From Rhizobium sp. PP-CC-3A-592 (lineage in GTDB: Bacteria; Pseudomonadota; Alphaproteobacteria; Rhizobiales; Rhizobiaceae): DNA of 64,000 bases. How positions within the stretch are numbered: the stretch's first letter is position 1; each line of letters begins with the position of its first letter. The stretch is taken from the NCBI RefSeq assembly GCF_003217095.1, contig NZ_QJSR01000002.1, positions 186,001 to 250,000 on the forward strand, read 5' to 3'. Position numbers and translations under genes: made by a program. Under the pieces are notes generated by a model. The model saw nothing but the letters and a program-made list of their open reading frames with translations, was not told the origin of the DNA and did not search any database. Below, piece after piece: positions 51,116 to 59,448 of the stretch.

Positions 51116-52569
51116 CAGACGCCGCTCGCGGGGATGCCGGTCCGCGTGACCTTGCGCGGGGCGGTGATGTCCTTCCAGGTCGAGAGCGCCTTTGCGACCG
51201 GCGTGACCGGCGGGCGGCGCACGAAGGCGCCGTGGCCTTCCCGCGTCTTGACCGTATCCTCCTCGATCGCGACGACGCCACGGGTCAGCGTGTAGCGGGG
51301 CAGGCCGGTGACGGTCTTTCCCTCGAAAACGTTGTAATCGATCGCCGATTGCTGTGTCTTTGCCGAGATGGTCTTCGTCCGGGTCGGGTCCCAGACGACG
51401 AGATCGGCATCGGCCCCGACGAGGATCGCGCCCTTCTTCGGGTAGATATTGAGGATCTTGGCGATGTTGGTCGAGGTCACGGCGACGAACTCGTTCATGG
51501 TGATGCGACCCGTGGCGACGCCATAGGTCCAGAGCATCGGCATGCGGTCTTCGAGACCTCCAGTGCCGTTCGGGATCTTGCGGAAGTCGCCGAGGCCGGA
51601 GCGCTTCTGCTGCGTGGTGAAGGCGCAATGGTCGGTTGCGACGACCTGCAGCGAGCCGGAGGAGAGGCCGGCCCAGAGGCTGTCCTGATGCTGCTTGCTG
51701 CGGAAGGGCGGCGACATCACGCGGCGGGCGGCGTGGTCCCAGTCGGCATGGGCATATTCGCTTTCGTCCAGCGTCAGGTGCTGGATCAGGGGCTCGCCAT
51801 AGACTCGGCAGCCCTTCTGCCGGGCGCGGCGGATGGCTTCGTGGCTCTGCTCGCAGGAGGTGTGGACGATATAGACCGGGCAACCGGCCATGTCGGCGAT
51901 CATGATGGCGCGGTTCGTCGCCTCGCCCTCGACCTCCGGCGGTCGGGAATAGGCATGCGCCTCGGGCCCGTCATTGCCGTCCGCTATGAGTTTGGCTTGC
52001 ATCTGCGCCACCACATCGCCGTTTTCGGCATGGACGAGCGGCAGGGCGCCGAGCTCCGCGCAACGCTGGAACGACGCGAACATCTCGTCGTCATCGACCA
52101 TCAGCGCGCCCTTGTAGGCCATGAAGTGCTTGAATGTGTTGATGCCCTTGTGTCGGACGATCGTCTCCATCTCCTCGAAGACCTGCGCGCCCCACCAGGT
52201 GATGGCCATGTGGAAGGAATAGTCGCAGGCCGCCCTCGAGGTCTTGTTGTGCCACATGTCGAGCGCGTCGAGCAGCGACTGACCGGGGTTCGGCAAAGCG
52301 AAATCCACCACCATCGTCGTGCCGCCGGCAAGCGCCGCGCGGGTGCCGCTCTCGAAGTCATCGGCGGAATAGGTGCCCATGAACGGCATTTCGAGATGCG
52401 TATGCGGATCGATACCGCCGGGCATCACGTAGCAGCCTGTCGCGTCCAGCGTGTCGCCACCCGAAAGGTTCTGCCCGATTTCGGTTATGACGCCGTTTTC
52501 GATGCGGATGTCCGCGGTGTAAGTCAGATCGGCGGTGACGATGGTGCCGTTCTTGATGATGGTGGTCAT
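51115..52569 (-). CDS. hydA: Dihydropyrimidinase / D-hydantoinase
   Basis: A 484-residue zinc amidohydrolase that opens dihydrouracil or dihydrothymine rings (second step of the reductive pyrimidine pathway). Metal site: GGIDPHTHLEMPF (two histidines), the carbamylated lysine in FKHFMAYKGALMV, LVHAENGD, IVHTSCEQSHEAI and the aspartate in VVATDHCAF. Length is standard. It sits within the operon after MazF, overlapping its stop by 4 bp (ATGA). It works with PreA/PreT upstream in the pathway and the Zn hydrolase downstream. D-hydantoin activity is common to the family. Confidence 0.94.
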   Translation of the reverse strand: MTTIIKNGTIVTADLTYTADIRIENGVITEIGQNLSGGDTLDATGCYVMPGGIDPHTHLEMPFMGTYSADDFESGTRAALAGGTTMVVDFALPNPGQSLLDALDMWHNKTSRAACDYSFHMAITWWGAQVFEEMETIVRHKGINTFKHFMAYKGALMVDDDEMFASFQRCAELGALPLVHAENGDVVAQMQAKLIADGNDGPEAHAYSRPPEVEGEATNRAIMIADMAGCPVYIVHTSCEQSHEAIRRARQKGCRVYGEPLIQHLTLDESEYAHADWDHAARRVMSPPFRSKQHQDSLWAGLSSGSLQVVATDHCAFTTQQKRSGLGDFRKIPNGTGGLEDRMPMLWTYGVATGRITMNEFVAVTSTNIAKILNIYPKKGAILVGADADLVVWDPTRTKTISAKTQQSAIDYNVFEGKTVTGLPRYTLTRGVVAIEEDTVKTREGHGAFVRRPPVTPVAKALSTWKDITAPRKVTRTGIPASGV

Positions 52570-52946
52570 GGATGTTCCCGTTGTTGTTTCTTTTCGCTCG
52601 TCGGGAGAGCGGGATAAGTCAGGCCAACGGCCAAGGTCAGAGCTATTTCGAGCCTTGTCATATCCGCGGGACCAAGCTGGCCGATTCGTTGGCGAATGAC
52701 CTCCTTTTTCAGAGGCGAGATTTTTTCGACCATAACTTGAGAGACGTGCTGCAAACCGTTTTCAGCGGTCGGCGCGACGATGGGCCGAAGTACGGGTGCG
52801 TCGATCAGATATGTTGTAATCGGACATGCAAGAATGCTGCTCAAAGGCTCGATGAAGGCATCTGCCTGCATGATCACGGCAGGTCTGGGTTTTCCAAGTT
52901 CAGCGGGAAAAACCGCAATCACGACATCTCCCCGGCTGAGTTTCAT
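52566..52946 (-). CDS. mazF: PemK/MazF-family toxin
   Basis: A 126-residue endoribonuclease toxin. The N-terminus MKLSRGDVVIAVFPAELGKPRPAVIMQAD carries the GDV-(x)n-KPRPAVI SH3-like signature of MazF/PemK. A helical C-terminus follows (GPADMTRLEIALTLAVGL). The start overlaps the antitoxin stop by 4 bp and its stop overlaps the start of hydA by 4 bp, so it is coupled to a metabolic gene. Target sequence unknown. A few bases at the C-terminus (SEKKQQREHP) are extra. Confidence 0.9.
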   Translation of the reverse strand: MKLSRGDVVIAVFPAELGKPRPAVIMQADAFIEPLSSILACPITTYLIDAPVLRPIVAPTAENGLQHVSQVMVEKISPLKKEVIRQRIGQLGPADMTRLEIALTLAVGLTYPALPTSEKKQQREHP

Positions 52947-53155
52947 GGCTCGTCCCAGTCCACCGGCCCGACCGCCGCGATCCAGTCCATGATTTCGTCT
53001 TCCTCATCGGCCGCTGCGATCCGTTGCGCCTCCTGCTGAAGCTGCTCCTGAAAAGCCATATCATCGGTAACGGGAACCCAGACCTCGACCGGACGATAGC
53101 CCCGTCTCATCAGGTCCGCCCGCTCTTCTTGCGACAATTCTCTCGGACGCCCCAT
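52943..53155 (-). CDS. mazE: MazE-family antitoxin (DUF3018 type)
   Basis: A 70-residue antitoxin: MGRPRELSQEERADLMRRGYRPVEVWVPVTDDMAF is the DUF3018 signature, and the acidic C-terminus (IAAADEEDEIMDWIAAVGPVDWDEP) should bind the toxin. I chose ATG 53155 because AGGAG lies seven bases upstream. The upstream ATG is not preceded by one. Its stop overlaps mazF by 4 bp. It lies 38 bp after the Zn amidohydrolase gene in the same direction. Confidence 0.88.
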   Translation of the reverse strand: MGRPRELSQEERADLMRRGYRPVEVWVPVTDDMAFQEQLQQEAQRIAAADEEDEIMDWIAAVGPVDWDEP

Positions 53156-53193
53156 CGCCGTCTCCTGTGCGGTCCTCATCCTGTTTTTCTATG

Positions 53194-54444
53194 TTACTCC
53201 ACAATCCCCGCGGTCTCCACCACGGCATGAAACAGCACGTCGCAGCCGGCGCTGGCCCAATCCTTGGAAATCTCCTCCGCTTCGTTGTGGCTGAGGCCGC
53301 CGACGCAGGGGCACATGATCATCGTTGCAGGCGCGACCTTGGCCGCCCAGCAGGCATCGTGGCCGGCGCCGGAGATGATGTCCATGTGGCTGAGGCCGAG
53401 CTTTTCGGCGGCGGTCCGCACCGTCGAGACCAGCGTCGGGTCGAAGGTGATGGGGTCGAAATGGCCGACGGCTTCGACCGCGTAGCCGACGCCGAGATCT
53501 TCGCAGATCCGGGCGGCCTCCGCTTCGATCGTTGCGCGCATGCGGTCGAGCTTCGCCTGGTCGGGCGTGCGGATATCGACGGTGAAGACGACCTTGCCGG
53601 GCAGGACGTTGCGCGAGTTCGGGGAGAAGAAGACCTGGCCAACGCCGCCGACCGCGCCTGGCTGTTCGCCCATGGCCACAGTCTGTACCATCTCCACCAT
53701 GCGCGACATGGCAAGCCCGGCATTGACGCGCAGCGTCATCGGCGTCGAGCCGGTATGCGCCTCGCGGCCCGTCAGCGTGAATTCCAGCCACCAGAGACCC
53801 TGGCAGTGGGTGACCACGCCGATCGCCTTGTTCTCCGCTTCCAGAATGGGACCCTGCTCGATGTGATATTCGAAATAGGCGTGCATCTGGCGCGCGCCCA
53901 CCTCTTCCTCGCCCAGCCAACCGATCCGCTTCAGCTCGTCGCCATAGGTCTTTCCGTCGGGATCCCTACGGCTATAGGCATAGTCGAGCGTGTGGACGCC
54001 GGCAAAGACGCCCGAGGCCAGCATGGCGGGGGCAAAGCGCGCGCCTTCCTCGTTCGCCCAGTTGGTGACGACGACGGGGTGCTTGGTCTTCAGGCCAAGG
54101 TCGTTCATGGTGCGCACGACTTCCAGTCCCGCGAGCACGCCGAGCACGCCGTCATATTTTCCGCCGGTCGGCTGGGTGTCGAGATGCGAGCCGACATAGA
54201 CGGGCAGGGCATCCGGGTCGGTGCCGGGACGGGTCGCAAACATGGTTCCCATGCGATCGATGCCCATGGTCATGCCGGCGTCGCGACACCAGGTCGCAAA
54301 CAGGCTGCGGCCTTCGGCATCCGCATCGGTTAGCGTCTGGCGATTGTTGCCGCCGGCAATGCCCGGGCCGATCTCCGCCATCTGCATGAGACTGTCCCAC
54401 AGACGGTCGGCATCGACACGCATATTCTCGCCTGGTGCTGCCAC
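53194..54444 (-). CDS. Zn-dependent amidohydrolase (beta-ureidopropionase / N-carbamoyl amino acid hydrolase / allantoate amidohydrolase family)
   Basis: A 416-residue M20-type metallohydrolase. Metal ligands are in YVGSHLDTQPTGGKYDGVLGVLAGLEVV (H and D), WANEEGARF (E-E), the H of YHIEQGPILEAE, and the C-terminal SGAGHDACWAAKVAP. The dimerisation domain contains GREAHTGSTPMTLRVNAGLAM. In the reductive pyrimidine pathway it would turn N-carbamoyl-beta-alanine to beta-alanine, CO2 and NH3. GTG 54444 has GAGGG eight bases upstream and gives the family N-terminus MAAPGEN. ATG 54423 is the alternative. It is the first gene of the operon, divergent from the TetR gene. Confidence 0.92.
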   Translation of the reverse strand: MAAPGENMRVDADRLWDSLMQMAEIGPGIAGGNNRQTLTDADAEGRSLFATWCRDAGMTMGIDRMGTMFATRPGTDPDALPVYVGSHLDTQPTGGKYDGVLGVLAGLEVVRTMNDLGLKTKHPVVVTNWANEEGARFAPAMLASGVFAGVHTLDYAYSRRDPDGKTYGDELKRIGWLGEEEVGARQMHAYFEYHIEQGPILEAENKAIGVVTHCQGLWWLEFTLTGREAHTGSTPMTLRVNAGLAMSRMVEMVQTVAMGEQPGAVGGVGQVFFSPNSRNVLPGKVVFTVDIRTPDQAKLDRMRATIEAEAARICEDLGVGYAVEAVGHFDPITFDPTLVSTVRTAAEKLGLSHMDIISGAGHDACWAAKVAPATMIMCPCVGGLSHNEAEEISKDWASAGCDVLFHAVVETAGIVE

Positions 54445-54594
54445 GGCTTCATCCCTCTTCGTTCGAACGCGGCGACGCGCAATGGCGCGATCGGGCCTGA
54501 CGTTCGATTGCATTGTTCCCGCCGGTCGAATGGGGCATTCTTTTTGTTCGCCCTCGTATCAGTCGTTGCGTTTGTCATTGAAGTGACTGATAAT

Positions 54595-54610
54595 TTAACC
54601 GGTTGGTAAA
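54595..54610. promoter_or_regulatory. RutR-like operator in the divergent promoter region
   Basis: TTAACCGGTTGGTAAA matches the E. coli RutR consensus TTGACCANNTGGTCAA at 11 of the 14 fixed positions and is itself a partial dyad. It lies between the amidohydrolase operon (start 54444) and the TetR gene (54719). A second match, 63978-63993, lies upstream of preT. The 274-bp interval holds no other gene. Confidence 0.55.
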
Positions 54611-54718
54611 CATTACAACTTCCGTTGCAGCACTCAAGACGGAAAAGCAAAAAAACGAAAAAGCTGCAAAACGACGTGACGGACATGGCGGTCGGAAGGC
54701 TGGCGAAGGGGGCGTGGA

Positions 54719-55384
54719 ATGGCATTGCCGAGAGCAGCGAGAACGCAGCGGCGGACGCGGATCCAAGAGGAGAAAGAAGAGCTGATTCTGGAAGCGGCGC
54801 TGGAGGTCTTTGCGACCAACGGCTTTCGCGGCAGCACCATCGACCAGATCGCCGAGGTCGCGGGCATGTCGAAGCCGAACCTGCTCTATTACTTCCGCAC
54901 CAAGGAGGCGATGCACCGGGCACTGATCGAGCGGGTGCTCGACAGCTGGCTCGATCCGCTGCGCGAATTCGATGCGGAGGGCAATCCGGTGACCGAGATC
55001 CGCAGCTACATTCGGCGCAAGCTCGAAATGGCGCGCGATTTTCCGCGCGAGAGCCGGCTTTTCGCCAATGAGGTCCTGCAGGGCGCGCCGCGGATCGAGG
55101 ATGCGCTGATGGGGCCGCTGAAATCGCTGGTGGACGAAAAGGCGAAGGTCATTCGTGCCTGGGCCAAGGCTGGCAAGATCGCCAAGTGCGACCCCTACCA
55201 CCTGATCTTCGCCATCTGGGCGACGACGCAACATTATGCCGACTTCGACGTGCAGGTGCGGGCAGTGCTCGGCACGGATCGGGCCGGCGAGGGGCGCTTC
55301 GAGGATGCGGCCCGGTTTCTGGAACTGCTTTTCGTCAATGGCCTCGCGGTCGGCGGGCCTGCCACTGGTGGACCTGCGGTCTGA
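54719..55384 (+). CDS. rutR: TetR/AcrR family regulator, RutR-like
   Basis: A 221-residue repressor. The N-terminal helix-turn-helix is EEKEELILEAALEVFATNGFRGSTIDQIAEVAGMSKPNLLYYFRTKEAMHRAL. The ligand domain has the RutR pattern DSWLDPLREFDAEGNPVTEIRSYIRRKLEMARDFPRESRLFANEVLQGAP and FAIWATTQHYADFDVQV, close to the uracil/thymine-binding RutR. It is encoded divergently from the pyrimidine operon, so autoregulation and repression relieved by uracil are expected. The ATG has AAGGGGCG upstream. A consensus-like site lies between the two genes. Confidence 0.88.
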   Translation: MALPRAARTQRRTRIQEEKEELILEAALEVFATNGFRGSTIDQIAEVAGMSKPNLLYYFRTKEAMHRALIERVLDSWLDPLREFDAEGNPVTEIRSYIRRKLEMARDFPRESRLFANEVLQGAPRIEDALMGPLKSLVDEKAKVIRAWAKAGKIAKCDPYHLIFAIWATTQHYADFDVQVRAVLGTDRAGEGRFEDAARFLELLFVNGLAVGGPATGGPAV

Positions 55385-55406
55385 GACCTACAAACCAGGT
55401 GTCTGA

Positions 55407-57101
55407 TCAGGCGCCTGTGCGTGCGGCTTGCGCCACGGCCGCCTTCCTGTCGCGGGCGGCGGCAAGCAGCGTGCCGATCTCCTCGGCATTTTCGACGATC
55501 AGCGTTTCCAGCGTGCCCTTGCGGCCGCGAATGGCGATGTCGTGGCTTTCGCGGTCGTCCAGTGTCAATCCGGCATAGCGGATGACATCGGCGGAGACGG
55601 CGAGCTGGGCGTCATATTCCTTGGCGAACCCTTCGAGACGGCTTGCCGCGTTGATGGTGTCGCCGACGGCCGTCAGGGACGAGGCGCGGCCATAGCCGAT
55701 ATGGCCGATGATCGCCGGGCCCGCATGCATGCCCATGGCGATGCGCAGCGGCTTGTCGAGTTCGCTCGTGAAATTGCGGTTGAGCGTCTCCATGCCGCGG
55801 GCGATGCGCGCCGTGGCCTCCAGTGCATTGGCGCAGGCGTCCTCGATCCGGCCGGTGAGGCCGAAGATCGCCAACACGCCATCGCCGATGAACTTGTCGA
55901 TCACGCCGCCGGCGCCCTCGACCGCTTCGCCGATCGTCTCGAAGTAGCGATTGAGCAGGAAGACCGTATCGAAAGGAAGCTGCTGCTGGGTCAGCAGCGT
56001 AAAATCGCGCAGGTCGCAGAACAGCACGGCGATGCGGCGTTCGCGACCGGCGGCGACGTCCTCGCCGATCTGCGGGCGCACGCCGACATTGTCCGCGCCG
56101 AGCACAGGAGCGATGGCCACGTCGTGGTTCGGCCGAAGCTGGCAACCGAGGCGAACATTCTCGCCGGCGCGAATGCGGATCAGCGTCTGGCGCTCGCCCT
56201 CGCTCGGTGGCGGCAGGCCTTCCAGCCCATCCGTGACCCGGACGCGACAGGTGGAACAGCGGCCGCGTCCGCCGCAGACGGAAAGGTGTGGTATGCCGGC
56301 CGAGCGGCTGGCTTCCAGCACGGAGAAGCCGCGCGCGACCGACAGCACCTTGCCATCGGGATAACGGATCCGCACCTTGCCGCGGATGGGGAAGGACCGC
56401 CAGAGCAGCGTGAAGCCGATGCAGGCCGCAAGGGTATAGAAGATGGCCTGTCGTATCTCGGCCAGGCGTGCGGGATCGGTGCGGCCCGACATGAACCAGG
56501 CATTCGACGGCATTGCGGGTCCGAGGGTGCGGGCGGCGACTATGAAGCCGAGCAGCGACAGCACCGGGACCAGAAGCGCAAGGGTATAGAGCGTCAGCGC
56601 CATGCGCGGATACCAGTCCCGGCCGCGCATCCAGAACCAGAAACCGAGACAGCCATGCGCCCAGGCGATGATCAGCGCCATGGACTGCCAAACGGTGTTT
56701 CCGGTTCTCGACCAGATGCGCGGCAGGATATCGCGATAATCGGCGGAGTAACCCGACAGCATCCAGTCGATGCGGGTGACGGTGACGTGGCTGATCAGCA
56801 GGAAGGGCAGAGCGAGCCCCAGGCCGATCTTCAGTGCCTCGCGCATCGGCATGCGCAATGTCTGCCGCCGCCGCAGACCATCGAGCGCCAGCACGAAATG
56901 GACGGCAAGCGACCCGTAAAGGGCGATGGTTCCCGGCAGGCTGCGCCAGATCTGGTTGAAGAGGTCCCGGCCGCGTTCCATGGCGTCGATCGAGATGAGA
57001 CCGAGTGCGTGGTTGAGGAAGTGCGTGAGCAGAAACAGACCCAGGCACACGCCGGTCCAGATATGCAGGCGCTTGCGCAGCTTCGAACGATCGCGTTTCA
57101 A
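55407..57101 (-). CDS. cyaC: Redox-regulated adenylate cyclase, CyaC-like (diheme anchor + 2Fe-2S + class III catalytic domain)
   Basis: A 564-residue membrane cyclase. Residues about 1-235 form six helices with histidines H13, H27, H31, H68, H105 and H149 suited to bind two b-hemes, as in the succinate-dehydrogenase-like anchor described for CyaC of Sinorhizobium meliloti. Residues 240-330 are a plant-type ferredoxin domain with C276, C282, C285 and C320. The catalytic domain has FCDLRDFT (metal D363), the ATP-selecting lysine K403 and second metal D407 in IDKFIGDG, and VGDTINAASRLE. It makes cAMP in response to redox or quinone state (family knowledge). Single gene. Confidence 0.9.
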   Translation of the reverse strand: MKRDRSKLRKRLHIWTGVCLGLFLLTHFLNHALGLISIDAMERGRDLFNQIWRSLPGTIALYGSLAVHFVLALDGLRRRQTLRMPMREALKIGLGLALPFLLISHVTVTRIDWMLSGYSADYRDILPRIWSRTGNTVWQSMALIIAWAHGCLGFWFWMRGRDWYPRMALTLYTLALLVPVLSLLGFIVAARTLGPAMPSNAWFMSGRTDPARLAEIRQAIFYTLAACIGFTLLWRSFPIRGKVRIRYPDGKVLSVARGFSVLEASRSAGIPHLSVCGGRGRCSTCRVRVTDGLEGLPPPSEGERQTLIRIRAGENVRLGCQLRPNHDVAIAPVLGADNVGVRPQIGEDVAAGRERRIAVLFCDLRDFTLLTQQQLPFDTVFLLNRYFETIGEAVEGAGGVIDKFIGDGVLAIFGLTGRIEDACANALEATARIARGMETLNRNFTSELDKPLRIAMGMHAGPAIIGHIGYGRASSLTAVGDTINAASRLEGFAKEYDAQLAVSADVIRYAGLTLDDRESHDIAIRGRKGTLETLIVENAEEIGTLLAAARDRKAAVAQAARTGA

Positions 57102-57218
57102 GCGGGCTCCGGTCCCAACGGTTGATCACTGGATGCTTATCGGCCAGATTCCGACGCGGAGCAACGCACGAATTGCGACGCGGGGTTCAAGCGAGGTGGG
57201 ACGCAGGCTATCGCATCT

Positions 57219-58118
57219 TCAACCCATTGCCAGCGGAAGCTCGGTCGCGAGCCGGTCGATCACGAGGCGCGTCCTTGGCAGCATGATGGGAGATTTCGGC
57301 CAGATGACATGGCTCGGGAAGGCGAAGCCCTGCGTCGAAAGGAGAATCTGACGCAATCGTCCGTCGGCGATGCGGTCGCGCACGAGCCAGCAGGGCATCC
57401 AGGCAAGGCCAAAACCCGCGCAGGCGGCGTCGGCAATCGCTTCGAGATCGTCGAGCTGCAGCCGTGCGCGCGGCACCAGGCTGCGCCCCGGCATGTCCGG
57501 CGTCGGGAACAGCCAGGAGCGCTTGACCCCGTTTCGCGCGTAAACGATTGTCTCGTGACGATCGATTTCCTCCAGCGTCTGCGGCTCGCCACGCGCGTCC
57601 AGATAGGCCGGCGAAGCGCAGACGGTCATGCGTTGACGGGCGATTACGCGGGACATGACGTCGCTGTCGTCGCGAAGTGCACCGTTGCGCACGGCGAGAT
57701 CGAACCCATCCTCCAGAAAATCCACGAGACGATCGCTGAAGGAAATGTCCAGCTCCAGGCCGGTGTGCTCGGCCAGAAGCCGCATGAGAATGGGCGCGAT
57801 ACAGGTGCGGCCGAGAACGACCGGCAGGGCAATGCGCAGGCGTCCCCGGATCTCCTTGCGCCCGGATTCGAGCATCGCCTCGCCTGCGCGGATTTCCTGA
57901 AGCGCCCGCAGGCAGCGCTCGTGAAAGAGGATGCCTTCCTCGGTCAGGCTCTGGGAGCGTGTCGTGCGGTGGAACAGGCGAACACCCAGTCGCTGCTCCA
58001 TGCGGGCGATGGTCTTGGCGACGGCGGAACGGGTGAGGTGGAGCCGGTTGGCGGCGGCGGAAAAGCTGCCGGCTTCTGCCGTCTGGATGAAAACGGGGAT
58101 ATCGCGAAGGTCGAGCAT
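57219..58118 (-). CDS. LysR family transcriptional regulator
   Basis: A 299-residue regulator with a winged helix at the N-terminus (MLDLRDIPVFIQTAEAGSFSAAANRLHLTRSAVAKTIARMEQRLGVRLFHRTTRSQSLTEEG) and a LysR effector domain after about residue 88 (IRGRLRIALPVVLGRTCIAPIL and others). I chose the ATG at 58118, with GAAAGATACA upstream. Extra codons before it have no family match. It is divergent from the oxidoreductase gene (96 bp between starts), so that gene is the expected target. The inducer is unknown. Confidence 0.9.
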   Translation of the reverse strand: MLDLRDIPVFIQTAEAGSFSAAANRLHLTRSAVAKTIARMEQRLGVRLFHRTTRSQSLTEEGILFHERCLRALQEIRAGEAMLESGRKEIRGRLRIALPVVLGRTCIAPILMRLLAEHTGLELDISFSDRLVDFLEDGFDLAVRNGALRDDSDVMSRVIARQRMTVCASPAYLDARGEPQTLEEIDRHETIVYARNGVKRSWLFPTPDMPGRSLVPRARLQLDDLEAIADAACAGFGLAWMPCWLVRDRIADGRLRQILLSTQGFAFPSHVIWPKSPIMLPRTRLVIDRLATELPLAMG

Positions 58119-58214
58119 TGTATCTTTCAAGGAACCGATCTGACGAAATACTATCATAACTGCCGAATGCTGTTCACCGTTAATGTCTGGTCTCCGATCA
58201 AGAAGGAGTTGGAC

Positions 58215-59231
58215 ATGGTACGGAAAACCAAGCAGTGGCAGCTGAGCGCCCTCGGGCCGGGCAATCTCGCTCAAGGCACCGCGGAGGTCGTTTTGCCGAC
58301 GGGAACGGAGGTGCTCGTTCGCACGGAGGCGGTCTCGCTCAACTATCGCGACAAGCTGGTGGTGGAGACGGGCATGGGTCTTGCCCTCGGCTTTCCCTTC
58401 GTGCCGGCGTCCGACATGGCGGGTGTGGTGGAGGCGGTGGGGCCGCAGGCCACGCGGTTCAAGGTCGGCGACCGGGTCATCTCGACCTTCTCGCCGATGT
58501 GGATCGACGGGAAGCCTCTCGGCAACGCCCGCACGCCGCCTTATCGTACGCTTGGCGGAGCCTATCCCGGCGTGTTGTCGGAGATGGTGACGTTTCCCGA
58601 AGACTGGTTTTCACGTGCGCCCGAGACGCTTGACGCGGCAGAGGCCAGCACGTTGCCCTGCGCCGGCCTCACGGCATGGTTCGCTTTGGTTGAGAAGGGG
58701 CAATTGCAGGCGGGGGAGCGCGTTCTCATTAAGGGAACGGGCGGTGTTGCGATGTTCGGTCTCGCGATCGCCAAGGCATACGGCGCGGAGGTGTTCATCA
58801 CCTCGTCCAATTCGCAGAAACTGGAGCGGGCAAGAGCGCTCGGCGCGGACCACCTGCTGATGCGGGAGGGATGGGTCGAACAGGCTCTCGAGATCACCGG
58901 GGATGACGGCATCGACCACATTCTCGATCTGGCTGGCGGCGAAGGCTTCGCGCAGTCGCTGAAGGCGGTCGCGGTCGGTGGGCGGATCTCGGTGATCGGC
59001 GTCTTCGAGGGGTTTGCAGTGTCCGGACCCGCAGGTCCGCTGCTTCTCAAGAGCCCTGTCGTTCAGGGGATCGGCGTTGGCCATCGCCGTGCGCTGGAGG
59101 ATTTCGTCCGGGCGATCGACGTCACGGGGCTGAAGCCTGTCATCGATCGACGGTATGGTTTCGATGCGGTGCCGGAGGCTTTCGCGCATCTGGATCGAGG
59201 GCCATTCGGCAAGGTGGTCATCACGTTCTGA
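58215..59231 (+). CDS. Medium-chain (zinc-type) alcohol dehydrogenase family oxidoreductase
   Basis: A 338-residue MDR-family reductase. N-terminal GroES-like part has SLNYRDKLVVETG, FPFVPASDMAGVVEAVGPQATRFKVGDRVISTF. The Rossmann part is VLIKGTGGVAMFGLAIAKAYGAEVFITSSNSQKLERARALGADH. The usual cysteine/histidine metal set (C-H-E) is not evident (Y-R-D in place), suggesting a zinc-free quinone-reductase-like subgroup. It has AAGGAG directly upstream of the ATG. Encoded divergently from the LysR gene, which likely controls it. Substrate unknown. Confidence 0.9.
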   Translation: MVRKTKQWQLSALGPGNLAQGTAEVVLPTGTEVLVRTEAVSLNYRDKLVVETGMGLALGFPFVPASDMAGVVEAVGPQATRFKVGDRVISTFSPMWIDGKPLGNARTPPYRTLGGAYPGVLSEMVTFPEDWFSRAPETLDAAEASTLPCAGLTAWFALVEKGQLQAGERVLIKGTGGVAMFGLAIAKAYGAEVFITSSNSQKLERARALGADHLLMREGWVEQALEITGDDGIDHILDLAGGEGFAQSLKAVAVGGRISVIGVFEGFAVSGPAGPLLLKSPVVQGIGVGHRRALEDFVRAIDVTGLKPVIDRRYGFDAVPEAFAHLDRGPFGKVVITF

Positions 59232-59236
59232 TGCCT

Positions 59237-59270
59237 GGCCCATTCGGCTTCAGCCGGATGGGCCTTTCGC
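59237..59270 (+). terminator. Intrinsic terminator after the oxidoreductase gene
   Basis: GGCCCATTCGGC (59237-59248), TTCA, GCCGGATGGGCC (59253-59264), then TTTCGC. A 12-bp stem with one G-U pair, followed by a short T-run. Confidence 0.78.
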
Positions 59271-59448
59271 GCTGGCCCTCCTCGCGCGTCACGCATGAAC
59301 GAACGGTCTTCGACGCCGGAAGAGCCACCGCGAAATCCCTGAATGGACGGATCTTGCCTGATTTTCGGCTGCGACAAATTGCCTTGTCACCAAAAAAGGT
59401 TTCCCCTATACGGCGATCCTGGGAGGACTAACAAGACGTGAGGTTGAC

